Shown here in pieces: positions 1 through 6,755 of a stretch of DNA of 10,657 bases. The notes under the pieces are model-generated. The model was not told the origin of the DNA. It saw only the letters and a list, made by a program, of their open reading frames with translations, and did not search any database. Where the stretch lies: NCBI GenBank assembly GCA_016839865.1, contig JAEOTN010000491.1, positions 1 to 10,657 of the forward strand. Reading direction: 5' to 3'. Both the position numbers and the translations under genes were made by a program. Numbering within the stretch: the first letter of the stretch is position 1; each line of letters begins with the position of its first letter. The stretch is from Promethearchaeota archaeon. Lineage in GTDB: Archaea > Asgardarchaeota > Lokiarchaeia > Sigynarchaeales > MK-D1.

Positions 1-55
1 ATTTTTTTATCTCTTCTTTTTTACATACTACTTCTCCATTCAGTGTTTCATTCAT
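1..55 (-). CDS. Possible N-terminus of a divergent gene, cut by the window edge
   Basis: On the minus strand an ATG at 55-53 opens a frame that stays open for 18 codons to the window edge. The peptide begins MNETLNGEVV and ends in a Lys/Glu-rich run. It would be transcribed away from the peptidase gene at 97, with only 41 bp between the two starts. No clear TATA box lies about 35 bases before this ATG, and 18 codons is too short to judge coding character. No family can be recognised. It could equally be non-coding T-rich DNA downstream of something else. Confidence 0.3.
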   Translation of the reverse strand, partial: MNETLNGEVVCKKEEIKK

Positions 56-58
56 AAG

Positions 59-68
59 TTTTTAATAA
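59..68 (+). promoter_or_regulatory. Candidate TATA box for the M28-like peptidase gene
   Basis: The T/A stretch tttttaataa lies about 30-38 bases before the ATG at 97. With the usual archaeal spacing of about 25 bases from TATA box to transcription start, the transcript would begin a few bases before the ATG and be nearly leaderless. This is inferred from composition and spacing only. The whole region is AT-rich, so chance matches are likely. Confidence 0.35.
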
Positions 69-96
69 GTAAACAGCAGATTGTTAACCAAGGCTA

Positions 97-1314
97 ATGA
101 AACTTAAAGATTCCGAGTTATCTCACCATGCATCTAATGTGATTCAAAATGCAGGAAAGATCATTGAAAACTTTGGAGATAGAGATCCAGGCAGTCAAGG
201 AGAGAAAGAAGCAACACATTTTCTTCAAAAAGAATTTGAACCATTAGTTGACCGAACTGATATTCAAACATTCCCAGTTGTTCCCAAATTGTTCATGGGA
301 GTAGGAACCTATTGCATGGTATTTGAATTGCTTGCAGTCTTGTTTTATTGGATTGTTCCGTGGTTAGGATTCGTTTTTGCAGTACTAGGACTTGCAATAT
401 TTTTATCCATCAGCTGGTTTTATGTTTCGATTTTTGATCGATTCCTAGCTCGGAAAGAATCTCAAAATTTAATGTGCATTAAAAAGCCAAAAGGAGAGAT
501 ACGCAAAAGAATTGTAATTCACGGGCATATTGACACTAGCTATGAAATGAGGTTCCAGCTCAAAAGTCGGAAATTGTATATTGTCTTAGTTTTTGCAGCA
601 ATTCTATTTGTTCTAGTGAATTTTTTGATTTCTACCCTCAATCTTGTATTCAACACGAAATGGAATAATGGATATATTAGTGGATGGATGGTTGTAGGAA
701 TAATAATAACTTTGTTTTCTCTCATTTCTATTCCAACATTCCTCTTTTACAATTACAAGGTTGTTTCTCCTGGAGCAAATGATAATCTGAGCGGTTCTTT
801 AGTTCCTTTAGAAGTGGCAAAGATATGCAAAGAAAAGAGTTGGGAGCTAGAAAATACAGAAATTTTGTACCTTACCACAGGTTCAGAAGAGGCCGGTACT
901 CGCGGTGCAAAACACTTCGCTGAAGCAAATAACGAAATGCTATCATCAGTTGAAACCATATTCATAAGTTTAGATGTGCTTGCCGATTCTGATAAGATTA
1001 CAGCGCTTTCAAGCGATCACAATGGAATGGTTAAAATGGATGAAAGAGTTCAGGAATTGTTATCCCGAGCTGCGGAGGAACGCAACATAAAGCTCCGTAT
1101 TTTGCCATTCCCCCCTGGTGCAGGAAGTACCGATGCTGCACGATTTCAGAGAGCAGGTTTTCGAGCGGGATCAGTACTTGCAGTAGATCACGATCTACCT
1201 ACCTGGTATCATACACGAAAAGACACTCCTGATGTTATGGATAAGGAATGTCTCGCTAAAGTAATTGACTTGATGCTAGCGACACTTGAAATATATGATC
1301 GCGACAGCGCATAA
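97..1314 (+). CDS. Membrane-embedded M28-family zinc metallopeptidase-like protein
   Basis: The 405-residue product carries the full M28 (aminopeptidase Y/S-type) ligand set. These are His144-x-Asp146 in IHGHID, Asp229 in GANDNLSG, the Glu264-Glu265 pair in GSEEAGTRG, Asp293 in SLDV, and His372 in TWYHTRKD. By family knowledge Glu264 would be the general base and the other residues bind a two-zinc centre that cleaves peptide N-termini. Unlike soluble M28 enzymes it has four predicted membrane helices. One pair (about 66-117) precedes the HxD motif, and a second pair (about 159-183 and 195-218) sits between HxD and GANDN, where the family normally has only a short loop. There is no cleavable signal peptide. 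The ATG at 97 is chosen because the conserved N-terminal helix follows directly and a TATA-like box lies upstream. Membrane peptidase activity is an inference, and the substrate is unknown. The next gene starts 53 bp downstream and seems to have its own promoter. Confidence 0.8.
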   Translation: MKLKDSELSHHASNVIQNAGKIIENFGDRDPGSQGEKEATHFLQKEFEPLVDRTDIQTFPVVPKLFMGVGTYCMVFELLAVLFYWIVPWLGFVFAVLGLAIFLSISWFYVSIFDRFLARKESQNLMCIKKPKGEIRKRIVIHGHIDTSYEMRFQLKSRKLYIVLVFAAILFVLVNFLISTLNLVFNTKWNNGYISGWMVVGIIITLFSLISIPTFLFYNYKVVSPGANDNLSGSLVPLEVAKICKEKSWELENTEILYLTTGSEEAGTRGAKHFAEANNEMLSSVETIFISLDVLADSDKITALSSDHNGMVKMDERVQELLSRAAEERNIKLRILPFPPGAGSTDAARFQRAGFRAGSVLAVDHDLPTWYHTRKDTPDVMDKECLAKVIDLMLATLEIYDRDSA

Positions 1315-1345
1315 CATTTTTAATTCAATTTTTAAATCTTTAAAT
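1315..1345 (+). terminator. T-rich stretch after the peptidase gene, possible terminator
   Basis: The 31 bases after the peptidase stop contain repeated T runs (attttt, aattttt, atcttt) with no hairpin. Archaeal RNA polymerase can terminate on such U-rich tracts. The same stretch holds the candidate TATA box of the next gene, so its role is ambiguous. Confidence 0.25.
1329..1338 (+). promoter_or_regulatory. Candidate TATA box for the MIF-like gene
   Basis: The sequence tttttaaatc is centred about 35 bases before the ATG at 1368, a spacing that would give a leader of roughly 10 bases. A GAGGATGA purine run at 1347-1354 resembles a Shine-Dalgarno element but lies too far from the start to be convincing. 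Confidence 0.35.
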
Positions 1346-1367
1346 TCGAGGATGAAATACTCATTTT

Positions 1368-1709
1368 ATGCCTGCAGTTTTTGTAGAATCAAATGTAGAT
1401 TTCCCAGATCCAATTGTTTTAGCTAAAGAACTATCTAAAACAGTTGCATCCATATTAAATAAGCCTGAGAGTTATGTTACAGTATCTATTCGTAAATCTA
1501 TTGCTATAACACGTGGGGGAAATCCAACGAAATTTGCACTTGTTGAAGTTCGCAGTATAGGATCGATACTGTTAACAGGAAATAATCAACTATCAAAAGA
1601 AATTAGCAAAATCCTAATCAATTATGGTCTTGAACCAACTAAGATTGACCTGAACTTTATGGATGTTGCCCCAGAAAATTGGGGTAAATCGACGGGAACT
1701 TTTGGTTAA
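1368..1709 (+). CDS. MIF/tautomerase-superfamily protein
   Basis: The 113-residue protein aligns by eye along its whole length with macrophage migration inhibitory factor. The shared features are the N-terminal Met-Pro, the ESNVDFPD segment (TNVP in MIF), NKPESYVTV (GKPPQYIAV in MIF), a Gly-Gly pair before the middle strand, VRSIGS (LHSIGK in MIF), and a C-terminal NWGKSTGTF (VGWNNSTF in MIF). After Met removal, Pro would be the N-terminal catalytic base of the keto-enol tautomerase, and Lys32 matches the conserved active-site Lys. Length matches the usual 110-120 residues of this trimeric family. It lacks the CxxC redox motif of vertebrate MIF. A cytosolic tautomerase is the likely biochemical role, with unknown natural substrate. 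Neither flanking gene suggests a pathway. The ATG is certain because the Pro must directly follow it. Confidence 0.88.
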   Translation: MPAVFVESNVDFPDPIVLAKELSKTVASILNKPESYVTVSIRKSIAITRGGNPTKFALVEVRSIGSILLTGNNQLSKEISKILINYGLEPTKIDLNFMDVAPENWGKSTGTFG

Positions 1710-1727
1710 AAGTGCAAAAAATAGAGC
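1709..1727 (-). terminator. T-run downstream of the GNAT gene
   Basis: Read on the minus strand, the short gap after the GNAT stop holds a run of six T's followed by gcac and four more T's. This fits an intrinsic U-tract archaeal terminator. It lies between two convergent genes. No stem-loop is seen. Confidence 0.3.
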
Positions 1728-1733
1728 ATAATT

Positions 1734-2531
1734 CTAATCCTTTGGAATCCAATGGCATTCTCCGATTTCACAAATAGTCTCAAAACCAATTCGTTTATAC
1801 ATATTCAATCCCATTTGGGTTGAATGAAGAATTGCCCATTGATATCCTTTCTCCTTTGCTTCGTATAAAGGAGCCAATGTTATTGCAGTTCCTATTCCTT
1901 GCCCTCTCGCTTCCTCAGTCACACCAACAAAGTAAATGCCTGCTACACCCCCCCAATAGAAAACTTCAGATAATCCAACCGGTTTATTATTTAACTTTGC
2001 AATAAAAAATGACCGATCATCGCTTTTCAAGGATTCCTTCCAAAAATCCTCAGATATCACTTTGGGAAATCCAAACGCTTTAAAACATGGTTCACATACT
2101 AAATCCACGTGGTCCATTGAGTTTCCACGAATAATTGATAATTTTTTTGTGTTTACTTCTTTTTTATCAAGTTTCACCAATTCTATACCCATTCCGGGCT
2201 CAATTTTTAATTTGAACCCTTTTGATTGCAGAAAAGTATAAAATTGTCTATTAGAACTCACCGAACCTGTCATCCAAGAAAAGGGCAATTTTTTTTCAGT
2301 AAAAAATTTAATCGCATCCTCTACAATGTTCTCAAAATCATTGGGAGTAAACTCATCACAAATCACACAGTTAGCATTAGATAAATTATTGCCTGTGTCA
2401 TAAAATCTACAATTGCCAACAGTTGTAATAGTAGCACCGAGGATCTGCAAACTGAATACTCGATATTTATCCCTGTGGGAAGTAATTACCTTACTCAGTT
2501 CCTCTTTGCTTGGATTTTTTAATATATTCAA
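1734..2531 (-). CDS. GNAT-family N-acetyltransferase
   Basis: The 265-residue protein ends in a typical GNAT fold. The acetyl-CoA pyrophosphate-binding motif A reads VTEEARGQGIGTAI, with RGQGIG at about 209-214. Motif B follows as MGLNMYKRIGFE at about 240-251. Before it, DRSFFIAKLNNKPVG (about 172-186) matches strands beta2-beta4. The first 120 residues form a weaker alpha/beta unit with SSNRQFYTFLQSKGFK, itself resembling a GNAT C-terminal motif, so this may be a two-domain GNAT with a degenerate N-terminal copy. It would transfer an acetyl group in the cytosol, with the acceptor unknown. The first codon is TTG at 2531: upstream in frame there is no ATG or GTG before a stop, and the next Met is about 86 residues in. 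A weak TATA-like TATCTTTACTAA lies about 35 bases upstream on this strand (2561-2572). Confidence 0.82.
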   Translation of the reverse strand: MNILKNPSKEELSKVITSHRDKYRVFSLQILGATITTVGNCRFYDTGNNLSNANCVICDEFTPNDFENIVEDAIKFFTEKKLPFSWMTGSVSSNRQFYTFLQSKGFKLKIEPGMGIELVKLDKKEVNTKKLSIIRGNSMDHVDLVCEPCFKAFGFPKVISEDFWKESLKSDDRSFFIAKLNNKPVGLSEVFYWGGVAGIYFVGVTEEARGQGIGTAITLAPLYEAKEKGYQWAILHSTQMGLNMYKRIGFETICEIGECHWIPKD

Positions 2532-2601
2532 TTTTCTAGAACCACTTATTTATCTACTACTTAGTAAAGATATGATGAAGAAAATATAATGGAAATTAAG
2601 T

Positions 2602-3918
2602 TTACGATTGTTTCTTCGCTTTTCTGTTTTTTGAACTAACAATTATGACTGATATTAAACCAACTACGATGATAGGTCCCACAACAATTAATGATAATTG
2701 CAATGGAGTCAATATTGGAGAAGGCGGAGGTTCACGTCCACCAGCGGGATCTCGTATTCGCAGTGTCGGATCACCTAGAAGCATATTTCCACGAACTGTA
2801 GGATCGGTTGGACCATGCGTTTTCACAATCGGATCTAAAATATCATTATACCACCAATTTTTGAAGGATTCTCCAAAAGTCCACCCTTGTCCTAAAGGTT
2901 CATATAAGTACTGATTCATTTGGAATCCTCCACTTGTAGAAGCCCCAAAAACTACTAAAGAATTATTTGCTTTAGGAGCAAAGAGATATTGCGTTGCTAT
3001 GTTGTCAGTCCAATTGAATTGTGCAGCAAAACAACAATATAACATATAGAATTTCGAAGAAAGATTAACAGTTTTCAACTGCAAGGAATGTACTGCTCCA
3101 TCCACACCCCATAGCGTACCATTTTTAAAGTAGTGTTGTTCATAGTCGGAGTGGATGAACACATGACTAAAATCATATGGTTTTATAATCTCTTTTAGAT
3201 AATTGGTAGAATTTGTTGTTTCAATAGTATTATTGATAAGAGTAATGTTGCTATATAGAAACTCCATATCGCTTTTCCATTCATGGCTATAAGATTCCCA
3301 ATCATCGTCGATATACATGAGAGAATTATTATGACTAGACGTGATTCCTACTCGAAAATCATGATTCCTCTGAAAATATTTCTTCAAAATGGGAATTTCA
3401 CCTGTTTTATTTATAGGATAAGGATTTATTCTTCCTACAAAAATTTCTGGATACATATTGCCCGTTCCATTAAAGTGGTTCTCAAAATCTAAATCTCCAT
3501 CTAAATTAGACCATGTACCATCCATATCCATAAGAAATAAATCACATATATAGGTATATAAAGAATCTTGATATTCTGCGTAGGGCATTTTCCCAATTAA
3601 TACAGTTCCGTTTAATCCATAGGTCTGGTATTCTTGAGTCATGTTAAACTTCAGGTTAATTGCACGTTGTAATGGATCAGGATTTGCATCAGACCAATTG
3701 TAAATTTTGACTGTATACCCTTCCGCTTCCACATCGGTTTTATATTGTTGTATCTCTGGTTGTAGACTTGGAGCGATTGTAGCATTTACATAAATTATGA
3801 AATTGCCGTTATTGGTTTGCTGTGCTTTTGGGATGTAAAAATTATGAATCGTAGCAGAAGAAAATAATATTGGAACAAGTAAAAATAGTAAAAAGAGTTT
3901 TGATAGGTACTTTCTCAT
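2602..3918 (-). CDS. Secreted, membrane-anchored C25 (gingipain-type) peptidase-like protein
   Basis: The product from ATG 3918 has 438 residues. An N-terminal signal peptide (basic MRKYLSK, then a hydrophobic core to about residue 22) is followed by an extracellular domain with 14 N-x-S/T sequons. A single membrane helix (about 408-428) and a basic cytoplasmic tail (SSKNRKAKKQS) close the protein, preceded by a Pro-rich linker. The domain resembles the caspase-fold C25 family. VFIHSDYEQH carries a candidate catalytic His (256 or 262), MLYCCFAAQF carries a candidate nucleophile Cys (295 or 296), and the late LLGDPTLRI motif is typical of C25 C-termini. The usual His-Gly is His-Ser here, so activity is uncertain. 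It is shorter than gingipains, with no visible adhesin repeats. A GTG at 3927 could also start it. ATG 3918 is preferred because AGGTG, a match to the archaeal anti-Shine-Dalgarno, lies six bases before it and overlaps that GTG. Confidence 0.75.
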   Translation of the reverse strand: MRKYLSKLFLLFLLVPILFSSATIHNFYIPKAQQTNNGNFIIYVNATIAPSLQPEIQQYKTDVEAEGYTVKIYNWSDANPDPLQRAINLKFNMTQEYQTYGLNGTVLIGKMPYAEYQDSLYTYICDLFLMDMDGTWSNLDGDLDFENHFNGTGNMYPEIFVGRINPYPINKTGEIPILKKYFQRNHDFRVGITSSHNNSLMYIDDDWESYSHEWKSDMEFLYSNITLINNTIETTNSTNYLKEIIKPYDFSHVFIHSDYEQHYFKNGTLWGVDGAVHSLQLKTVNLSSKFYMLYCCFAAQFNWTDNIATQYLFAPKANNSLVVFGASTSGGFQMNQYLYEPLGQGWTFGESFKNWWYNDILDPIVKTHGPTDPTVRGNMLLGDPTLRIRDPAGGREPPPSPILTPLQLSLIVVGPIIVVGLISVIIVSSKNRKAKKQS

Positions 3919-3924
3919 TGTAAC

Positions 3925-3929
3925 CACCT
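3925..3929 (-). promoter_or_regulatory. Ribosome binding site deciding the C25-like start
   Basis: Read on the minus strand, AGGTG is complementary to the CACCU of the archaeal 16S rRNA 3' end and lies six bases before ATG 3918. It overlaps the GTG at 3927, which argues that the GTG is part of the ribosome site and not the start codon. Confidence 0.5.
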
Positions 3930-3955
3930 ATAACATAGAACTAATGCTTAACGGA

Positions 3956-3972
3956 CTATATATTTTTAAGTA
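3956..3972 (-). promoter_or_regulatory. Candidate TATA box of the C25-like gene
   Basis: On the minus strand this reads TACTTAAAAATATATAG, a strong TATA-like element with an A-rich left flank as in a BRE. Transcription starting about 25 bases downstream would give a leader of roughly 20 bases that includes the AGGTG ribosome site, so promoter, ribosome site and start are mutually consistent. Confidence 0.5.
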
Positions 3973-4004
3973 TTAGAGAGAGGATGAATAGAACTCTATC
4001 ATTC

Positions 4005-5093
4005 TTATTTCAGAAAATGGTTCTTAATTTTTTCGTATGATCCCTTTCCTTGAGAAAATGGGCATACTTTTACGCAAATTGAGCATCCTACAAATTTCAA
4101 AAACATTGGATGACATTTAACGGGATCAATCCCTCGCGCAAGTCTTCCTATTGTGGGGATTTGGTCATTATAAATTGTTTTTTCTTCTTGAATTGCATCA
4201 GTTGCGTCATCCAAGCATTCTTTATAACATATTTGACACGTTTTACAATATTCTTCAATCCATGCGTGTTCCAGAGGAACCTTATCCGTGAATTCAAAAA
4301 TAGGGTGTTCAATAAAGATAGGAGCGATACGTTGTCGTATTCCAAACTCAGGAGTAACGAGAAGTCCATTCATACCTTGCCAACCTAAACCAGCTTTACC
4401 TGCTAAAGGGACAAAACTTACTAATCCACCTAAAGGATGATTTGCTTGCGATCTTACACCTTTTTTCCTTAGCCAATTCGCAATATCAATGACTGCAGCC
4501 CCCAGATGATTGTACACTCGAATGGTTTCATATCCTGCATTCAAATGTGGTGCATCATCAATGAACTCTTTACGCATCTCTTCGATGAAGACTAAAGCAT
4601 ATTTGTATAGAATATGTCTACCCTGGAAAATAATATCTCGTGGGACTTCAGTAAATCCAATTTTTATAAGACCCCATTTCTGCCTAGCATATTTTTCCAA
4701 GTCGTTCCAAAGTTTTTTCCCATCAATTTTTTTATAGGCGGCACTATCAACACGTCGATTGCGAGATAAGTGTCTATATTGTCGGAAAATCATTCCTCGG
4801 GCAGCCCCAGCTCCTTGGAGTAGAGTGGGAACCATTCGTAGACGATCTTTAAACGTTTTTTTTTGTTTAATATGACCATTCATGGTCATCCATTTCATAC
4901 GTTCCATGAATTCATCACGTAAACGGTCATGGATCTTAGTAAAGCCCATTTTTGGAGATTTTTCCGAAGCGATGTGAAGATTGGGATAATTTTTAGTTTT
5001 CTTCATATATCTAATTTCAGCAGGATTATATCCCTCAATTCTAAGGATAGGCATAATTCTTCTGATTTTTATTGGTATTTTATCCAAGCTCAA
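4005..5093 (-). CDS. Cytosolic reductive dehalogenase/epoxyqueuosine reductase-like 4Fe-4S protein
   Basis: The 362-residue protein ends in two 4Fe-4S motifs: Cys283, 286, 289, 293 (CKTCQICYKEC) and Cys327, 337, 340, 344 (GCSICVKVCP). Before them GLGWQGMNGLLVTPEFG (235-251) matches the cobalamin-domain segment shared by reductive dehalogenases (RdhA) and epoxyqueuosine reductase (QueG). The TPEFG ending is closer to RdhA. The first cluster lacks the Pro that usually follows its fourth Cys. There is no twin-arginine signal or membrane helix, unlike respiratory RdhA, so it should act in the cytosol. Reductive chemistry with a corrinoid cofactor is an inference, and the substrate is unknown. The N-terminal 130 residues are basic and not recognised. 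The start is taken as TTG 5093, with a TATA box about 30 bases before it and no ribosome site. ATG 5054, shortening it by 13 residues, is the alternative. It diverges from the transporter gene. Confidence 0.75.
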   Translation of the reverse strand: MSLDKIPIKIRRIMPILRIEGYNPAEIRYMKKTKNYPNLHIASEKSPKMGFTKIHDRLRDEFMERMKWMTMNGHIKQKKTFKDRLRMVPTLLQGAGAARGMIFRQYRHLSRNRRVDSAAYKKIDGKKLWNDLEKYARQKWGLIKIGFTEVPRDIIFQGRHILYKYALVFIEEMRKEFIDDAPHLNAGYETIRVYNHLGAAVIDIANWLRKKGVRSQANHPLGGLVSFVPLAGKAGLGWQGMNGLLVTPEFGIRQRIAPIFIEHPIFEFTDKVPLEHAWIEEYCKTCQICYKECLDDATDAIQEEKTIYNDQIPTIGRLARGIDPVKCHPMFLKFVGCSICVKVCPFSQGKGSYEKIKNHFLK

Positions 5094-5120
5094 AGTACGT
5101 TAAACAAATGTGTATGGAAC

Positions 5121-5130
5121 TATAAAAATA
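5121..5130 (-). promoter_or_regulatory. Candidate TATA box of the Fe-S protein gene
   Basis: On the minus strand this reads TATTTTTATA, about 28-37 bases before the TTG start at 5093. That spacing predicts an almost leaderless transcript, which agrees with the absence of a ribosome binding site. Confidence 0.42.
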
Positions 5131-5205
5131 TGCATTTTGGATTATGTGACTACACAGATCTTTTCAAGGATAATCCCAATTATGATGAGAATAGAATGGA
5201 TCAAG

Positions 5206-5227
5206 CGAGTATCCGAAATCTCACTCG
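5206..5227. repeat. Short inverted repeat, possible operator
   Basis: CGAGT (5206-5210) and ACTCG (5223-5227) form a perfect five-base inverted repeat around a 12-base spacer. It ends about 40 bases before the proposed transporter TATA box, where a regulator could bind. Five-base arms arise easily by chance, so the call is weak. Confidence 0.2.
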
Positions 5228-5266
5228 TAATATTAATTAATTTTTTATTTTATGACTGTATTAAGA

Positions 5267-5277
5267 TTTATTTTTAA
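5267..5277 (+). promoter_or_regulatory. Candidate TATA box of the GPH transporter gene
   Basis: The sequence tttatttttaa is centred about 28 bases before the ATG at 5300, the spacing expected for a leaderless archaeal transcript. It lies inside the extra 16 codons that would be added if the ATG at 5252 were used, which is an argument for the shorter start. Confidence 0.4.
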
Positions 5278-5299
5278 GCAGAACACATCCACATTAGGT

Positions 5300-6733
5300 A
5301 TGGGATTAGTTTCTGACCAAATTGAAGAAAAAGTTCCAACGAAAATCAAATTCAATTTTGCATTAGGTAATTTCGCTAACTCGTTTCTTAATGGATTCGT
5401 ATTCGGAAACTTAACATTCTATTATACCGAGAAACTAGGGGCAAATCCTGATCAGATCGCATGGGCTTGGATACTGTTTATGGTGTGGAACGTAATCAAT
5501 GATCCTATTGCATCTTATATTATTGATAATACACGAACCAAACATGGACGTAGAATTCCATACATACGTTGGGGAAGTTTCATCTATGGAGCTTGTTTTA
5601 TATTTTGCTGGTTCCCAATAGCATCTGTAGGAAATCAGATCGGATTATTCTGGAATTTCCTCGCAGCACTCTTCCTTCTTGATACATGCTTTACATTCGT
5701 AGGATGTTGTTTTTACTCCCTACCTAATGAGATAGCAGTAACTGCTAAGGAAAGAGCAAGCTTGACTGTATATAATGTGGTGGCGGGGTTCGTAAATTCC
5801 GCAATTGGTTTGGTAATACCAATTTTTCTTCTTACGGGTCAAACAGGTATTCATCCCCTATTCAAACCTCTCATGATTGGAATGGGAGTTTTATCAACTG
5901 GATTATTGTTTCTTTCCTCCTTCTTCATAAAAGAAAATATGTTTGCACAGATGCAACCCCAAGAAGGATTTTGGGAGGGTATCAAATTAACATTTAAGAA
6001 TAAACCGTTTTGGAGGTTTGAAATCTCGAGTTTTTCCTTTTCGTTCATTTTTCCAATTCTTAGCACAGGAATCCTTTACTATATCGATTATGTAATTGAA
6101 ATCACAGATATTGTTGGTTATGCTTTCCTTGCGACACTCTTTTTTGGAATTATATTTGGATTATTTTTTGGAGTGTGGATTGTTAAGAAATTAAAACCAA
6201 AACGCACCTTAATTCTTGTTGAATATATCTTAGCAGGTGCGTGTATTGTTCTTTTCTTGGTAGGGAGGTTTGTTCTTATTTCTGCAGTCCCTTTTCTCCT
6301 TATCGGGATAGGTTTTACAGGAGGTAGTGTTGCAACTGCCGTAGTTACAGGAGATTGCATTGATAATGATGAACTGATAACAGGAAAACGAAGAGAGGCA
6401 GTATATGGAGGAGTTAATGCTTTGGTTGTTAAGCCACCACTCTCGATTGCAAACTGGTTGTTTTTGGTTATAATACAAGCATTTGGATTTCGTAGCCCAA
6501 TTGAAAATGTTTCTACGGGGGAATTATTTCAGTTTACTCAATCTGAATTGGCAAAAACTGGAATTCTTTTTGCGATATTCCTAATCCCTGCAATTCTCTT
6601 GATAATTTCTGCGATATCCATGCGGAAGTATAATTTGGATGGTTCAGAATGGGACGAGAAGAAAGCAGAAATTATGAGAATACATAAAGAAAAAGAACGG
6701 AAGTATTTGGAGTCCCTTAGAAAAAAGAATTAG
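5300..6733 (+). CDS. GPH-family (MFS) glycoside:cation symporter
   Basis: From ATG 5300 the protein has 477 residues and about 12 hydrophobic membrane segments. It carries both hallmarks of the glycoside-pentoside-hexuronide (MelB/YicJ-type, MFS_2) family. The first is the helix 2-3 motif NDPIASYIIDNTRTKHGRRI (about 67-86), which contains the acidic residues used for cation coupling in MelB and the basic cytoplasmic loop. The second is DCIDNDELITGKRREAVYGG (about 352-371), matching the family's D-x-x-D-x-x-E...GKRREG signature. The C-terminal 30 residues are charged and cytosolic. By family it would import a sugar or glycoside with Na+ or H+. Neighbouring GH78 and sulfatase genes suggest a rhamnose-containing, possibly sulfated, glycoside. 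An upstream ATG at 5252 would add 16 residues. It is disfavoured because the TATA box would then lie inside the gene. The stop is 4 bp from that of the convergent sulfatase. Confidence 0.88.
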   Translation: MGLVSDQIEEKVPTKIKFNFALGNFANSFLNGFVFGNLTFYYTEKLGANPDQIAWAWILFMVWNVINDPIASYIIDNTRTKHGRRIPYIRWGSFIYGACFIFCWFPIASVGNQIGLFWNFLAALFLLDTCFTFVGCCFYSLPNEIAVTAKERASLTVYNVVAGFVNSAIGLVIPIFLLTGQTGIHPLFKPLMIGMGVLSTGLLFLSSFFIKENMFAQMQPQEGFWEGIKLTFKNKPFWRFEISSFSFSFIFPILSTGILYYIDYVIEITDIVGYAFLATLFFGIIFGLFFGVWIVKKLKPKRTLILVEYILAGACIVLFLVGRFVLISAVPFLLIGIGFTGGSVATAVVTGDCIDNDELITGKRREAVYGGVNALVVKPPLSIANWLFLVIIQAFGFRSPIENVSTGELFQFTQSELAKTGILFAIFLIPAILLIISAISMRKYNLDGSEWDEKKAEIMRIHKEKERKYLESLRKKN

Positions 6734-6755
6734 ACCATTATTTTATTCTTTTGAA
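6734..6755 (+). terminator. T-rich stretch after the transporter, inside the sulfatase 3' end
   Basis: The plus-strand sequence after the transporter stop, attattttattctttt, is U-rich in the transcript and could end transcription. It overlaps the last codons of the convergent sulfatase gene. The matching minus-strand tract (TTCTTTTTTC near 6722-6731) lies inside the transporter's last codons. Confidence 0.25.

Larger units (their letters stand above)
5094..5299. promoter_or_regulatory. Divergent intergenic region with two promoters and a short inverted repeat
   Basis: This 206-bp region separates the minus-strand Fe-S gene from the plus-strand transporter. It contains a TATA-like box for each direction (5121-5130 minus, 5267-5277 plus) and an inverted repeat CGAGT-12 bases-ACTCG at 5206-5227. 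A 36-codon plus-strand frame (ATG 5132 to the TAA at 5240-5242) crosses it but has no recognisable product. No RNA gene is apparent. Confidence 0.4.

Noticed and set aside
4110..4388. Plus-strand ORF antisense to the Fe-S cluster region
   Set aside because: It mirrors the conserved Cys-motif coding strand, and its composition (Ser/Phe/Ile-rich with scattered Cys) is typical of an antisense shadow.
4929..5240. 103-codon plus-strand ORF overlapping the Fe-S gene start
   Set aside because: Its first half is antisense to the conserved Fe-S gene and its second half is intergenic. The translation has no family features.
5132..5242. 36-codon plus-strand ORF between the Fe-S gene and the transporter
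   Set aside because: It has no recognisable motif or ribosome site and it fills the divergent promoter region. It is best read as chance.
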